This document shows positions 16,263 through 24,515 of a stretch of DNA of 64,000 nucleotides, one piece after another. The notes under the pieces were generated by a model. That model was given only the letters and a program-made list of their open reading frames with translations. It did no database searches and had not been told where the DNA came from. Positions within the stretch are counted from its first letter, which is position 1; every line of letters begins with the position of its first letter. Source of the stretch: Planctomycetota bacterium. Its GTDB lineage: Bacteria > Planctomycetota > UBA1135 > GCA-002686595. The DNA is taken from contig JANQEJ010000211.1 of NCBI GenBank assembly GCA_028278425.1, forward strand, positions 1-64,000, written 5' to 3'. The translations under genes and the position numbers were made by a program.

Positions 16263-17453
16263 CTAGGCGTCGATGAGCTCGAGAGACGCGGCGTTCGTCG
16301 CTGAGTTGAGCCGCATCCAGTCGCGCTCAAGCGCCGCGTAGACCGAACGGAAGTCGGTCGTCGGCGGAACGTCGCCGTTCTCCAACCGCTGCAGATCGGG
16401 CGCCGTGCCGTGCATTCCCCCGCGAACCGCGTGTCCGACGAGGAGCACGGGCGCGCCCGCTCCGTGGTCGGTACCTCGCGACGCGTTCTCCTTGACGCGC
16501 CGGCCGAACTCGCTGAAGACCAGCGTGATGACGCGGTCGGCCGCGCCGGACGCCTCGAGGTCGCGCTGAAACGCGGTCAGGCTCTGGGACAGCTCGCCCA
16601 GAAGCGCGGCGTGCGTCGCTTTCTGACGCGCGTGGGTATCGAAGCCTTCCAACGCCACGTGGAACACGCGGGTGCCGAAATCGCCGGCGACGAGCCGGGC
16701 GATCAGGCGGAGCCGTCGCGCGAGCTCCAGGTCGGGGTAGCTCACCGCGGACTCCCGACCCGCTACCGCGGCCATGCGCTCGGCGGCGCGGTAAGTGCCC
16801 GCGGCGGCTTCGCGGAGGAACGCGAGGTCGCCGGTCGCGGGCGGCCGGTCGAGCAGTCGCCCGCGGAGCCCGTCGAATCCGCCGCCGGGCTTGCGAAGGC
16901 GGAAGCCGCGCGCGTCGCGCACGGTCGGGCTGAAGTACTCGCGCCCGTACATCGCGAGCGGCAGGTCGCCGCCGCCGACGTGAAGCGCCGCCATCGTGCC
17001 CGGTTGGCGCACCGCGATCTGGTCGGCCAGCCTGCCCATCCAGCCGGTGTCGCCCGGCGGCGCGTCGGGATCGGCGGTGTGCCAGATCTCCATCGAGCGG
17101 AAGTGCGAACGATTGGGCTCCGGGTAGCCGACCCCGTGAACGACCGCGAGGTGGCCTTCGGCGTAGAGCTCGCCCAGACCCGCCATGTCGGGGTGCAGGC
17201 CGTGGTCGTCGTCCAGCGCGTGAAGGTTCTCCCGCGCGAGCGAAAGCGTCGGCCTCATGCGGTAGTAGTCGTCCTGCCGGTGGGGGACGACCATGTTCAG
17301 CGCGTCGTTCCCGCCGGAGAGCTGGAGCACGACGAGGACCGGGTCGCCCTCCGTGCGCGCCGACGCGCGCGCTCCGCCCGCGAGGGAAACGAGCGGCACA
17401 GCCGCGGCCACTCGCACGCCGCCGATGAGGAATTGCCTTCGCGTGGTGATCAT
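16263..17453 (-). CDS. DUF1501 protein with Tat signal
   Basis: A 396-residue protein of the DUF1501 family, which belongs to the alkaline phosphatase/sulfatase-like fold. The twin-arginine signal TTRRQFLIGG begins at residue 3 and a hydrophobic stretch follows, so it is probably exported folded. Family landmarks are VLQLSGGNDALNMVVP, LHPDMAGLGELYAEG, VVHGVGYPEPNRSHFRSMEIWHT and the late FSEFGRRVKENASRGTDHGAG. I start at the ATG at 17453, which shortly follows the stop of the DUF1800 gene. DUF1800 and DUF1501 genes occur as adjacent pairs in many Planctomycetota and Proteobacteria. Their biochemical role is unknown to me. Confidence 0.92.
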   Translation of the reverse strand: MITTRRQFLIGGVRVAAAVPLVSLAGGARASARTEGDPVLVVLQLSGGNDALNMVVPHRQDDYYRMRPTLSLARENLHALDDDHGLHPDMAGLGELYAEGHLAVVHGVGYPEPNRSHFRSMEIWHTADPDAPPGDTGWMGRLADQIAVRQPGTMAALHVGGGDLPLAMYGREYFSPTVRDARGFRLRKPGGGFDGLRGRLLDRPPATGDLAFLREAAAGTYRAAERMAAVAGRESAVSYPDLELARRLRLIARLVAGDFGTRVFHVALEGFDTHARQKATHAALLGELSQSLTAFQRDLEASGAADRVITLVFSEFGRRVKENASRGTDHGAGAPVLLVGHAVRGGMHGTAPDLQRLENGDVPPTTDFRSVYAALERDWMRLNSATNAASLELIDA

Positions 17454-17460
17454 GCTCGCC

Positions 17461-18783
17461 TCACAGGAGGTGGTACTCCGGGGAGGTGAGGACGGCCGCC
17501 GTGACGAGGGCGAGCGCGTCGTCGACCGACTCACAGGACTCGGCTCCGGCCCGTAGCGCGTTCACGTACGCCGGGTCGTCCAGGTCGGGCACGAGGTTCC
17601 CGACGACCATCGCGGCCACCTCGTCGCGCGATTCGGCGGCCCCCAGCGCGACGCTCAGGTCGACCTCGACGGCGTCGCTCTCGCCGCGGTGGGCCGCGGC
17701 GACGTCGGCCAGCGCGTTGTGGCGCGCGAGCCAGGTGCCCGCGTTGATCCACGTCCGCCCGCCGTCCCAACCCTTGACCGACGGCGGGCGGAAGAGCGAC
17801 TGCCCCATCTCCGCCGCGGCCTCGGCGGCGTCGCGCGGCGCGACGCGTGCGCCGAGCGCGCGCACCGTGATCGCGACGAGCTCGACCGGTCCCGCGATCC
17901 TTGCACGGCGGGCCTCGGGCCCGAAGAAGAGCCTCGAGCGCAGGATGCGCTCGACGGTCGCGCCGATCCGCCAATCGAGCTCGATCAGCGCGCCGGCGGT
18001 CTCGTCGATCCAGGCTTCCTTTGGACGGGGCGCGACGAGCTCCTCGAGCAGCCGGCGTGCGACGTGCCGCGCGCAACCAGGGTGCGCCAGGACCAGGTCG
18101 ATCGCGTCCTCGCCGCGGAAATCGCCCGTTCGCCCGAAGATCGTCTTCGGACCGGGGTCGTGGTCCGCTTCGCGCATCCGGAAGGCGCGCCCCTGGGTTC
18201 CCCAGCCGGTGAACGCGCGCGCCGCCTCCCGGATGTCCGTCTCGGTGTAATGGCCGATGCCGAGCCCGAAGAGCTCCATCACCTCGCGGGCGAAGTTCTC
18301 GTTCGGGTGACCGCGCTTGTTGTCGTTCCCGTCGAGCCAGTTGAGCATCGCGGGATCCTTGGCCGCCGCGTGCAGAAGCTCGCGGAAGTCGCCGAGGCCG
18401 TGCTCGCGGAAGAGCGCGTTCTGGCGGTGCATCAGCCGCACGTCGTCCACCTTGGCGTTCGACGTCGCGAAGTGGTCGTGCCACATGAGGGTGACGCGCT
18501 CGCGCAGCGGCGCGCCGCCCGCGAGGATCAGGGACATCCACCAGGCGGCGAGCTGGTCGATGCTCCCCGCGGCGAGCAGGTGCTTGACGCCGTTCAGCAG
18601 CGCGGGATCGTGCCCGTCGCGCGCGAGCAAGGCCTCGAGCGCGGCCTCGAACCCGACGTCGAGCGCGTGCTCGACGTCGCCCGGCGCGGGGCCGAAACCG
18701 GCGCGGCGGTACAGGTGCGTCGCCGCCGCGCGATCCCACTCCCCGTCGCGAGGCTTCCAGGCTTCGAGCGCGCCCGCTCTCAC
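17461..18783 (-). CDS. DUF1800 protein
   Basis: A 440-residue DUF1800 protein. Landmarks are an HLYRRAGFGP opening, LMWHDHFATSN, NENFAREVMELFGLGIGHYTETDI, ARAFTGW, a conserved DHDPGPKTIFG and, near the end, GQSLFRPPSVKGWDGGRTWIN. It starts at a GTG (18783) that overlaps the last bases of the upstream DUF3352-like gene by four bases. The DUF1501 gene lies 8 bases downstream. This is the standard DUF1800-DUF1501 pair. No signal peptide is evident in this copy. The function of the pair is not established. Confidence 0.92.
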   Translation of the reverse strand: MRAGALEAWKPRDGEWDRAAATHLYRRAGFGPAPGDVEHALDVGFEAALEALLARDGHDPALLNGVKHLLAAGSIDQLAAWWMSLILAGGAPLRERVTLMWHDHFATSNAKVDDVRLMHRQNALFREHGLGDFRELLHAAAKDPAMLNWLDGNDNKRGHPNENFAREVMELFGLGIGHYTETDIREAARAFTGWGTQGRAFRMREADHDPGPKTIFGRTGDFRGEDAIDLVLAHPGCARHVARRLLEELVAPRPKEAWIDETAGALIELDWRIGATVERILRSRLFFGPEARRARIAGPVELVAITVRALGARVAPRDAAEAAAEMGQSLFRPPSVKGWDGGRTWINAGTWLARHNALADVAAAHRGESDAVEVDLSVALGAAESRDEVAAMVVGNLVPDLDDPAYVNALRAGAESCESVDDALALVTAAVLTSPEYHLL

Positions 18784-20573
18784 CGCACAGCCTCCTCGTC
18801 CTCGTCGGCGTGCAGCACGAGCGTCGCCCGGACCTCGACCGAGTCGTCGTCTGGGTAGAGGATCTCAGCGTCCAAGCGCTCGAGGCTCTGGACCGCTCCG
18901 AGCAAGCCGCCGATCTCCTGGCGCGCGGCCTCGATGTCGTGTCCCTCGTCGAGCATGTTCTGCATCACCAGCGCGTCGAAGTTGTCTTCGACGACGCGCG
19001 CGAGCGCCGGCCCGTCGAGCCACATCGCCTCGCTCGCACCCTCGACGGGCCGCGTCTCGCCGCTCGCGATCTCGCCGACGAGGTCTCGCACGACGCTCGC
19101 GTGCGTGCCGATCACGAACACGTCGCCGACCATCGCGGCGGCCGGAACGAAGTTGTAAATCATGTCGACGCCGTCCTCCGGGCCGGGCGGGGGATAGTGC
19201 GCGCGCGTGACGAAGACGCCGTCCACGGTCTCGAGCTGCATGACGAAGGGCGACATGCCCTTCTGCGCCCGGTCGAGGTTGATCGCGCTGATCAAGGTCT
19301 GGAACGCGGCGGTCAGCTCCGGTCCGCGCGTCGCGGGGTCGTCGACCTTCACGAGCGCGGCGGCGGCGGGCAGCGGGATCTCGGGCACGACGCCTTCGTC
19401 GAAGCGGGGATGACGCGCCACGACCCGGATCCAGGGCGAAACGTGCGGCAGGACGTCTTCGCCGAGGTCCTTCCCGCCGAAGAAGAGCGCCAGATCCGTC
19501 GTCGCCTTGGAGAACTTGGGGAGCATCTCCGGCGGGAAGAGATCGACGCGGTGCGCGAAGGCTCCGGCGAGGTCGCGGTAGACGAGCAGACTCCCGCAGT
19601 CGTCCGCATGGGGAAGCGGCGCGGGCGGCGCGTCGCGAGACGGGTCCGGCATCAGGACCTCCGCGGGTTCGACACCTTGGCCCGCGAGTCCGAGCTCGAG
19701 TTCCGCGCCGCGCGTCGCGATCCAGAACGTCGCGGTCTCCGACGTGCCGAGCGCGGCGACCCCCGGCCCGAGGAGCATCTGCACGGCCGGCTGACCGTTC
19801 ATCGCGCGCAATTCCTTCATCTTCTCGCCGCTGCCGGACCAGTTGGCGACCGCCTCGACTCGCTTCAGATCGACCCATCCCCAGAGAAGCTGTTCGTCCG
19901 AGCGCGTTTCCCGCGCCTCGTCGAACGACGCGCGGCCGGCGAGGCCCTTGGCGGACGGCTCCGCCGCGAGGTCGAGCACGTCGCGCAGGTAGCCTTCGTC
20001 GCTGCTCGCCACCACGAGCGCATCGCGCCGCGCGATCTTCACGTCGTCGCCGAGGTACCAGACGTCGGCGCCCCGTACCGAAGCGTGCGGTTCGTCGAAA
20101 GCTCCCGGCGCCTCGAACTGACTCTCGAGCTGGTCGAAGATCTTCGTGAGGACCTCTTCTGCGATGAGATCGTCGTCCCCGTGCAGCACGAGCACCCAGG
20201 CGACGCCCTTCGGCCCGAAGCCCGAGGCGAGCGCCGCGCCGTGCCGCGTCATGCTCGCGAGGGTGGGGAGAACGGGCGCGCCGAGCAGCGCTTCGCCGAC
20301 CGCCAGAAGCTCTTCGGGACTCGCCTCCATTTCCGTTTGGAGGAGTTGCCCCAGCGGCGAAGCCAGGAGCGTCTTGAGGAAGGGATGATCGAGCCCCTGC
20401 TCCAGCAGCGCCGGCATGCCGGGGGCGTCCACGTAGAACACGGCGCGGTCGGGAATCAGCGTGGCGACGTCGCGCTCCGGAGCGATGGGCGCGGGCGGAT
20501 CGTGCAGGACTCCACGGGTCGCCACGGGGAGCAGGAGGAGGGCTCCGAGCGGCAGGATGCGTTCCAGATTCAT
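18780..20573 (-). CDS. Exported DUF3352-like protein of unknown function
   Basis: A 597-residue protein with a signal peptide (MNLERILPLGALLLLPVATRGV). The first ordered segment, ATLIPDRAVFYVDAPGMPALLEQGLDHPFLKTL, resembles DUF3352, a family of exported proteins with an alpha/beta mix and no known catalytic site. No cysteines or metal motifs stand out. It is the first gene of a three-gene minus-strand operon and overlaps the DUF1800 start by 4 bases, so it may act together with the DUF1800/DUF1501 pair. The assignment to DUF3352 is by eye. The function is unknown. Confidence 0.7.
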   Translation of the reverse strand: MNLERILPLGALLLLPVATRGVLHDPPAPIAPERDVATLIPDRAVFYVDAPGMPALLEQGLDHPFLKTLLASPLGQLLQTEMEASPEELLAVGEALLGAPVLPTLASMTRHGAALASGFGPKGVAWVLVLHGDDDLIAEEVLTKIFDQLESQFEAPGAFDEPHASVRGADVWYLGDDVKIARRDALVVASSDEGYLRDVLDLAAEPSAKGLAGRASFDEARETRSDEQLLWGWVDLKRVEAVANWSGSGEKMKELRAMNGQPAVQMLLGPGVAALGTSETATFWIATRGAELELGLAGQGVEPAEVLMPDPSRDAPPAPLPHADDCGSLLVYRDLAGAFAHRVDLFPPEMLPKFSKATTDLALFFGGKDLGEDVLPHVSPWIRVVARHPRFDEGVVPEIPLPAAAALVKVDDPATRGPELTAAFQTLISAINLDRAQKGMSPFVMQLETVDGVFVTRAHYPPPGPEDGVDMIYNFVPAAAMVGDVFVIGTHASVVRDLVGEIASGETRPVEGASEAMWLDGPALARVVEDNFDALVMQNMLDEGHDIEAARQEIGGLLGAVQSLERLDAEILYPDDDSVEVRATLVLHADEDEEAVR

Positions 20574-20730
20574 AACGACTCCGTTAGGCGGCAGGCGATC
20601 CGACTCTCGGGGGAACCCCGCGCCGGCCCTGCGTGAAATCGAACCGTGCTTCTCCGGTTAAGAAGGTACATTGATCCGTGGGCATCACGGCAGGCATGAC
20701 CTCTCCCCGGTCTGGTTGGAGGAGATATCG

Positions 20731-22749
20731 ATGAAGCACCTCTTTTTCCCGCCGCTCGCCGCTGCGGCCGGACTCGTGTCCTTTGGAGCCGTCCTCGCTG
20801 CTCAGGTGACCACCGGTCCCAAGCGCGCGGACATCGTCTCGCTCGAAGGGCGCAAGGCTTACTACCAGGACCGTTCCGAGAGCTACGGCGTCCTTTTCAA
20901 GAACACCGAGGGGAGCTTCGGCCTGGGTATGGGGGCCGGATGCGCCTGGTTCGACATGGACGGGGACGGCGACGAGGATCTGTACGCCCCGAGCGGCCAG
21001 AACGCCGGTGCGCTCTTCCGCAACGACGGCGACTCCTTTGCCGACGTCATGGCGGGATCCGGGATCGGCGTGTCGCCCCTCGTCGATCCGATCGCCGTGA
21101 GGACGGCCGACTACGACCAGGACGGTCGCTCGGACGTCTACCTGATGACGACCGGCCAGAACTACATGTTCCGGAACGAGGGCGGCGGCCAGTTCAGCGA
21201 CAAGACCGCCGTGCTCGGCGTCTCGGGCGGCAGTCGGTTCAGCACGGGCGCGTCGTTCGCGGACTTCGATCTCGACGGAGACCTCGACCTGTACGTCGGG
21301 CACTACATCCGCATCCTGAACTTCCCCTATCACTACGGCGAGCCGAACCAGCTCTTCATGAACCTGGGAACGGTCTTCGCCGACTTCGCGCCGGCGCTGG
21401 GCGTCGACAACGTGGGCGTCTTCGGCCCGTCGGTGCCGGGCTATCCCTACGAGTCGCCCGAAGGCCAGCCGACGGCCGGGTGCACGCTCGCGACGGCCAC
21501 CTGCGACTACGACGAGGACGGGGATCCCGACCTTCAAGTGGGCAACGACTTCGGCGAGTGGGTGATCGGCAACACGCTCTACCGGAACGACGTGTCGGGC
21601 GGACTCCTGGCCTTCGCCGACGTGTCCGCCGCGACCGGGTTCGACACCCGGCCGCACTACAACATGGGGATCTATCCCCGGGACTTCGATCACGACGGGG
21701 ACTGGGACTTCTACCTCAGCAACCTCGGCGACAACCTGCTCCTGCGCAACGACGGCGGGCAGTTCGTCGACGGGACGTACGCGGCCGGCCCGGTCGACGG
21801 CGTCGGGCCGACCGGCAAGCTGCTGACCTCCTGGGCGACGGTTTGGGAGGACGTCGACAACGACTCGTGGGAGGACCTGATCGTCTGCAACGGTCACATG
21901 CCGTCGGCGAGCTTCATCGCGAACGAGCTGCGCTCGGCGAACACCCTCTGGATGAACCAGGGGGACGGCACGTTCGAGCGCGTGCCCGACGTCTTCTCCG
22001 GCCTCGCCGACCTCGGATCCGGTCGTGGACTGGCGTGGGTCGACCTGCAGAGCGACGGCTTTCCGGACTTCTACGTGCAAAACAACGGCGCCGACTGGAT
22101 CGCCCTCCCCGGCGACCGCAGCCGGCTGTTCGTGAACAAGGGCCTGATCGGCGCCGACAACCACTGGTTCGAGCTCGACCTGGCGGGTCGCTTCAGCAAC
22201 CGGGAGGGCATCGGAGCGCGCATCGACGCCGAGGTCGACGGCACGGTGCTGAAACGCCAGGTGCTCGCCGATCCGATCTTCGAATCGAGCCCGACCCTGA
22301 TGGTCCACTTCGGGCTGGGCTCCGCGGAACAGATCGACAGGATGACGGTCCACTGGCCGTCCGGCGTCGTGCAGACGCTGGTGGAGCTGCCCGCGGATCA
22401 GCGGATTCAACTCCTGGAGCCGGCCGTCACCGGGGCGGGCATCCAGCCGATCGCCTACGACCCCGTGGCGGAGATGCTGACTCTGCGGGCCGACGTCGAG
22501 AACCACGACACGGTCCCGCAGGGCGTTTCGGCGATGTTCGAATTGCGGGCCAAGAGCGACGGATCGGTCCTGCTGAAGAAGTCGCTCAGCGGAACCCTCC
22601 CCGGGGGGAGTATCCTGACGTTGACCGTCAACCAAGCCGTCCCCCAAGCGGCCTACGCCGCGCTCCAGGGTTCGGCGGTTGAGCTCGTCGTCTCCTGTGC
22701 CGCCTCCGGCGGCCAGGACAGCGACATGCTCGATACTTCCCTGCCGTAG
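20731..22749 (+). CDS. Exported FG-GAP/VCBS repeat protein with ASPIC/UnbV domain
   Basis: A 672-residue protein with a signal peptide (KHLFFPPLAAAAGLVSFGAVLAAQ). The ATG at 20731 has GGAGGAG about seven bases upstream. Residues about 40-480 are FG-GAP repeats, each carrying a calcium-type loop such as DMDGDGDEDLY, DYDQDGRSDVY, DFDLDGDLDLY, DYDEDGDPDLQ and DFDHDGDWDFY. This predicts an integrin-like beta-propeller. An ASPIC/UnbV domain follows (NHWFELDLAGRFSNREGIGARI, then HWPSGVVQTL). The last roughly 100 residues look like an extra beta domain. It is probably secreted or surface-bound and calcium-dependent. Its partner or ligand is unknown. The next gene starts 8 bases later, so it may lead the amidohydrolase operon. 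Confidence 0.92.
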   Translation: MKHLFFPPLAAAAGLVSFGAVLAAQVTTGPKRADIVSLEGRKAYYQDRSESYGVLFKNTEGSFGLGMGAGCAWFDMDGDGDEDLYAPSGQNAGALFRNDGDSFADVMAGSGIGVSPLVDPIAVRTADYDQDGRSDVYLMTTGQNYMFRNEGGGQFSDKTAVLGVSGGSRFSTGASFADFDLDGDLDLYVGHYIRILNFPYHYGEPNQLFMNLGTVFADFAPALGVDNVGVFGPSVPGYPYESPEGQPTAGCTLATATCDYDEDGDPDLQVGNDFGEWVIGNTLYRNDVSGGLLAFADVSAATGFDTRPHYNMGIYPRDFDHDGDWDFYLSNLGDNLLLRNDGGQFVDGTYAAGPVDGVGPTGKLLTSWATVWEDVDNDSWEDLIVCNGHMPSASFIANELRSANTLWMNQGDGTFERVPDVFSGLADLGSGRGLAWVDLQSDGFPDFYVQNNGADWIALPGDRSRLFVNKGLIGADNHWFELDLAGRFSNREGIGARIDAEVDGTVLKRQVLADPIFESSPTLMVHFGLGSAEQIDRMTVHWPSGVVQTLVELPADQRIQLLEPAVTGAGIQPIAYDPVAEMLTLRADVENHDTVPQGVSAMFELRAKSDGSVLLKKSLSGTLPGGSILTLTVNQAVPQAAYAALQGSAVELVVSCAASGGQDSDMLDTSLP

Positions 22750-22757
22750 GAGTCTCC

Positions 22758-24515
22758 ATGACCCGATCGCCCCGCTGGAGGGGAGCGTGCACGCTCACGC
22801 TCCTCGCCGCTTCGTCGTCTCTCTCGGTCGCTTTCGCCCAGGCACCGCCGCGTCCCGAGGCCTACTCGGTTCAGGGGGTCCAGCTCGGCCGCGGGGGCGA
22901 TTCCGCCACGCTGCTCCTGCGCGACGGGCGCATCGAGGCGGTGCTCGAAGCCGACGCATCCGTGCCCCACGGGACGCGCGTGATCAACGGGGCCGGGCTG
23001 ACCGCCCTGCCCGCCTTCGTCGACGCCTACTCGCGCGCCGGCTGCGCGACGCCGGAGCCGGTGAAGGACCAGGACGCGCCGGTCGACGTCGTCAGCGACG
23101 TGCGGGTCGACATGCGGCTCGCGAACCGCAAGGGGATTCAGCCTTCGTTCCGCGCGGTCGACGTCCTCGCGCTGAGCGAGGGCGACGTCAAGGCGTGGCG
23201 CGAGGCGGGCTTCGGCGCGCTGCTCTCTTCGCCCAGCGGACAGTTGCTCGCGGGGACGAGCACCTTGGCGACCGTCCGCGACGCCGCGATGCGCGACGTC
23301 GTCGTGCGGCCCGACGTTTACGCCCACGCGGCCTTCCGCGCCGGCGGGTCCGGCTATCCGAGCACGCTGATGGGCTACATCGCGCAGTTGCGCCAGTTCT
23401 TCCTCGACGTCCGCCACCACGAGGAGCTGCAGCGGCGCTACGCGCAGGGGCGGCCCGGGATCCGTCCCCCGCACGACGACGAGCTCGAGGCGGGGCGCGC
23501 GATCCTCTCGGGCGACGTGCGCCTTCTGTGCGAGGCCCAGACGGCGCGCGACGTCGAGCGCTGGATCAAGCTCTCCGAGGAGTTCGGCTTCCGGCCCGCG
23601 ATCAGCGGCGGCAGGGACGCTTGGAAGGTCGCGGACAAGCTCGCCGTCCTCGACGTTCCCGTGGTCCTCACCCTCGACTGGGGCGAAGAGGCGAAGGACC
23701 CCGAGGACAAGAAGGAGAAGAACAAGAAGCTCGACGAGTGGGAGTACCGCGAGCCCGAAGCCGTGCGGGCGGAACGCCGGCGGCTTTGGGAGGAGCGGCG
23801 CGACTGTGCCATTCGGCTGAGCGAGGCCGGCGTTCGCTTCGCCTTCGGCACCGGCGACGCGAAGCCAAAGGACCTGATGAAGAACGTCCGTGCGCTGATC
23901 GAGGCAGGCCTGGACGCCGACGTCGCTCTTGGCGCGCTGACGACAGGCGGCGCGGCGGTGGTCGGTGCCGAGCGCCGCCTCGGCGAGATCGCGCCCGGTC
24001 ACGACGCGACCCTCGTCCTCTGGGACGGCGATCCGCTCACCGACAAGAAGGCGAAGCCCGCCTGGGCCTTCGTCGACGGTTTCGCGCACGAGTTCGAGCG
24101 CAAGGAAGAGAAGGGCGCCGGCGGCGGCGACGGACCCGACGAGGGCGTCGACGTCACCGGCGATTGGACCGTCGCGCTGCAGGGCGAGGGAGAAAGTCCG
24201 AGCGAGGCGACCGTCACACTCGAGATGGAGGAAGACGGCGCGGTGACGGGCACCTACTCGACGACCATTCCCGGCGGGCCCGCGATGGAGGCCGACGTCG
24301 AGGGATGGGTCGACGGAACGAAGCTCACGCTGTCCGGCTCGATGGAGCTCGGCGATCAGGAGATCACCTTCGAGCTCACCGGCGAGATCGAGGGCGACAC
24401 GATCGAAGGCGAGTCCAAGGTCAACCTGCCGTGGGCGGAGGAACCCACGACCAGACTGTTCGAGGCCACGCGCGATCCAGAATCCGGCGACTCGGAGAAA
24501 GGAGGGGTCCAGTGA
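22758..24515 (+). CDS. Exported amidohydrolase-like protein lacking the HxH site, with C-terminal beta domain
   Basis: A 585-residue exported protein. After a signal peptide (to AFAQ) it has an amidohydrolase-type N-terminal beta-sandwich strand (LLLRDGRIEAVLEAD) and barrel. Where active members have HxH after the first strand, this one reads FVDAYSRAGC, so the metal site is missing at that point. The late barrel and closing sandwich are present (LGALTTGGAAVVGAERRLGEIAPGHDATLVLWDGDPL). From about residue 470 a separate domain begins (VTGDWTVALQGEGE), resembling a lipocalin-like or exported small-beta domain, after a Gly/Asp-rich linker. It overlaps the next gene by 3 bases. It is probably catalytically inactive or works differently; a role as partner of the next protein is inferred. 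Confidence 0.75.
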   Translation: MTRSPRWRGACTLTLLAASSSLSVAFAQAPPRPEAYSVQGVQLGRGGDSATLLLRDGRIEAVLEADASVPHGTRVINGAGLTALPAFVDAYSRAGCATPEPVKDQDAPVDVVSDVRVDMRLANRKGIQPSFRAVDVLALSEGDVKAWREAGFGALLSSPSGQLLAGTSTLATVRDAAMRDVVVRPDVYAHAAFRAGGSGYPSTLMGYIAQLRQFFLDVRHHEELQRRYAQGRPGIRPPHDDELEAGRAILSGDVRLLCEAQTARDVERWIKLSEEFGFRPAISGGRDAWKVADKLAVLDVPVVLTLDWGEEAKDPEDKKEKNKKLDEWEYREPEAVRAERRRLWEERRDCAIRLSEAGVRFAFGTGDAKPKDLMKNVRALIEAGLDADVALGALTTGGAAVVGAERRLGEIAPGHDATLVLWDGDPLTDKKAKPAWAFVDGFAHEFERKEEKGAGGGDGPDEGVDVTGDWTVALQGEGESPSEATVTLEMEEDGAVTGTYSTTIPGGPAMEADVEGWVDGTKLTLSGSMELGDQEITFELTGEIEGDTIEGESKVNLPWAEEPTTRLFEATRDPESGDSEKGGVQ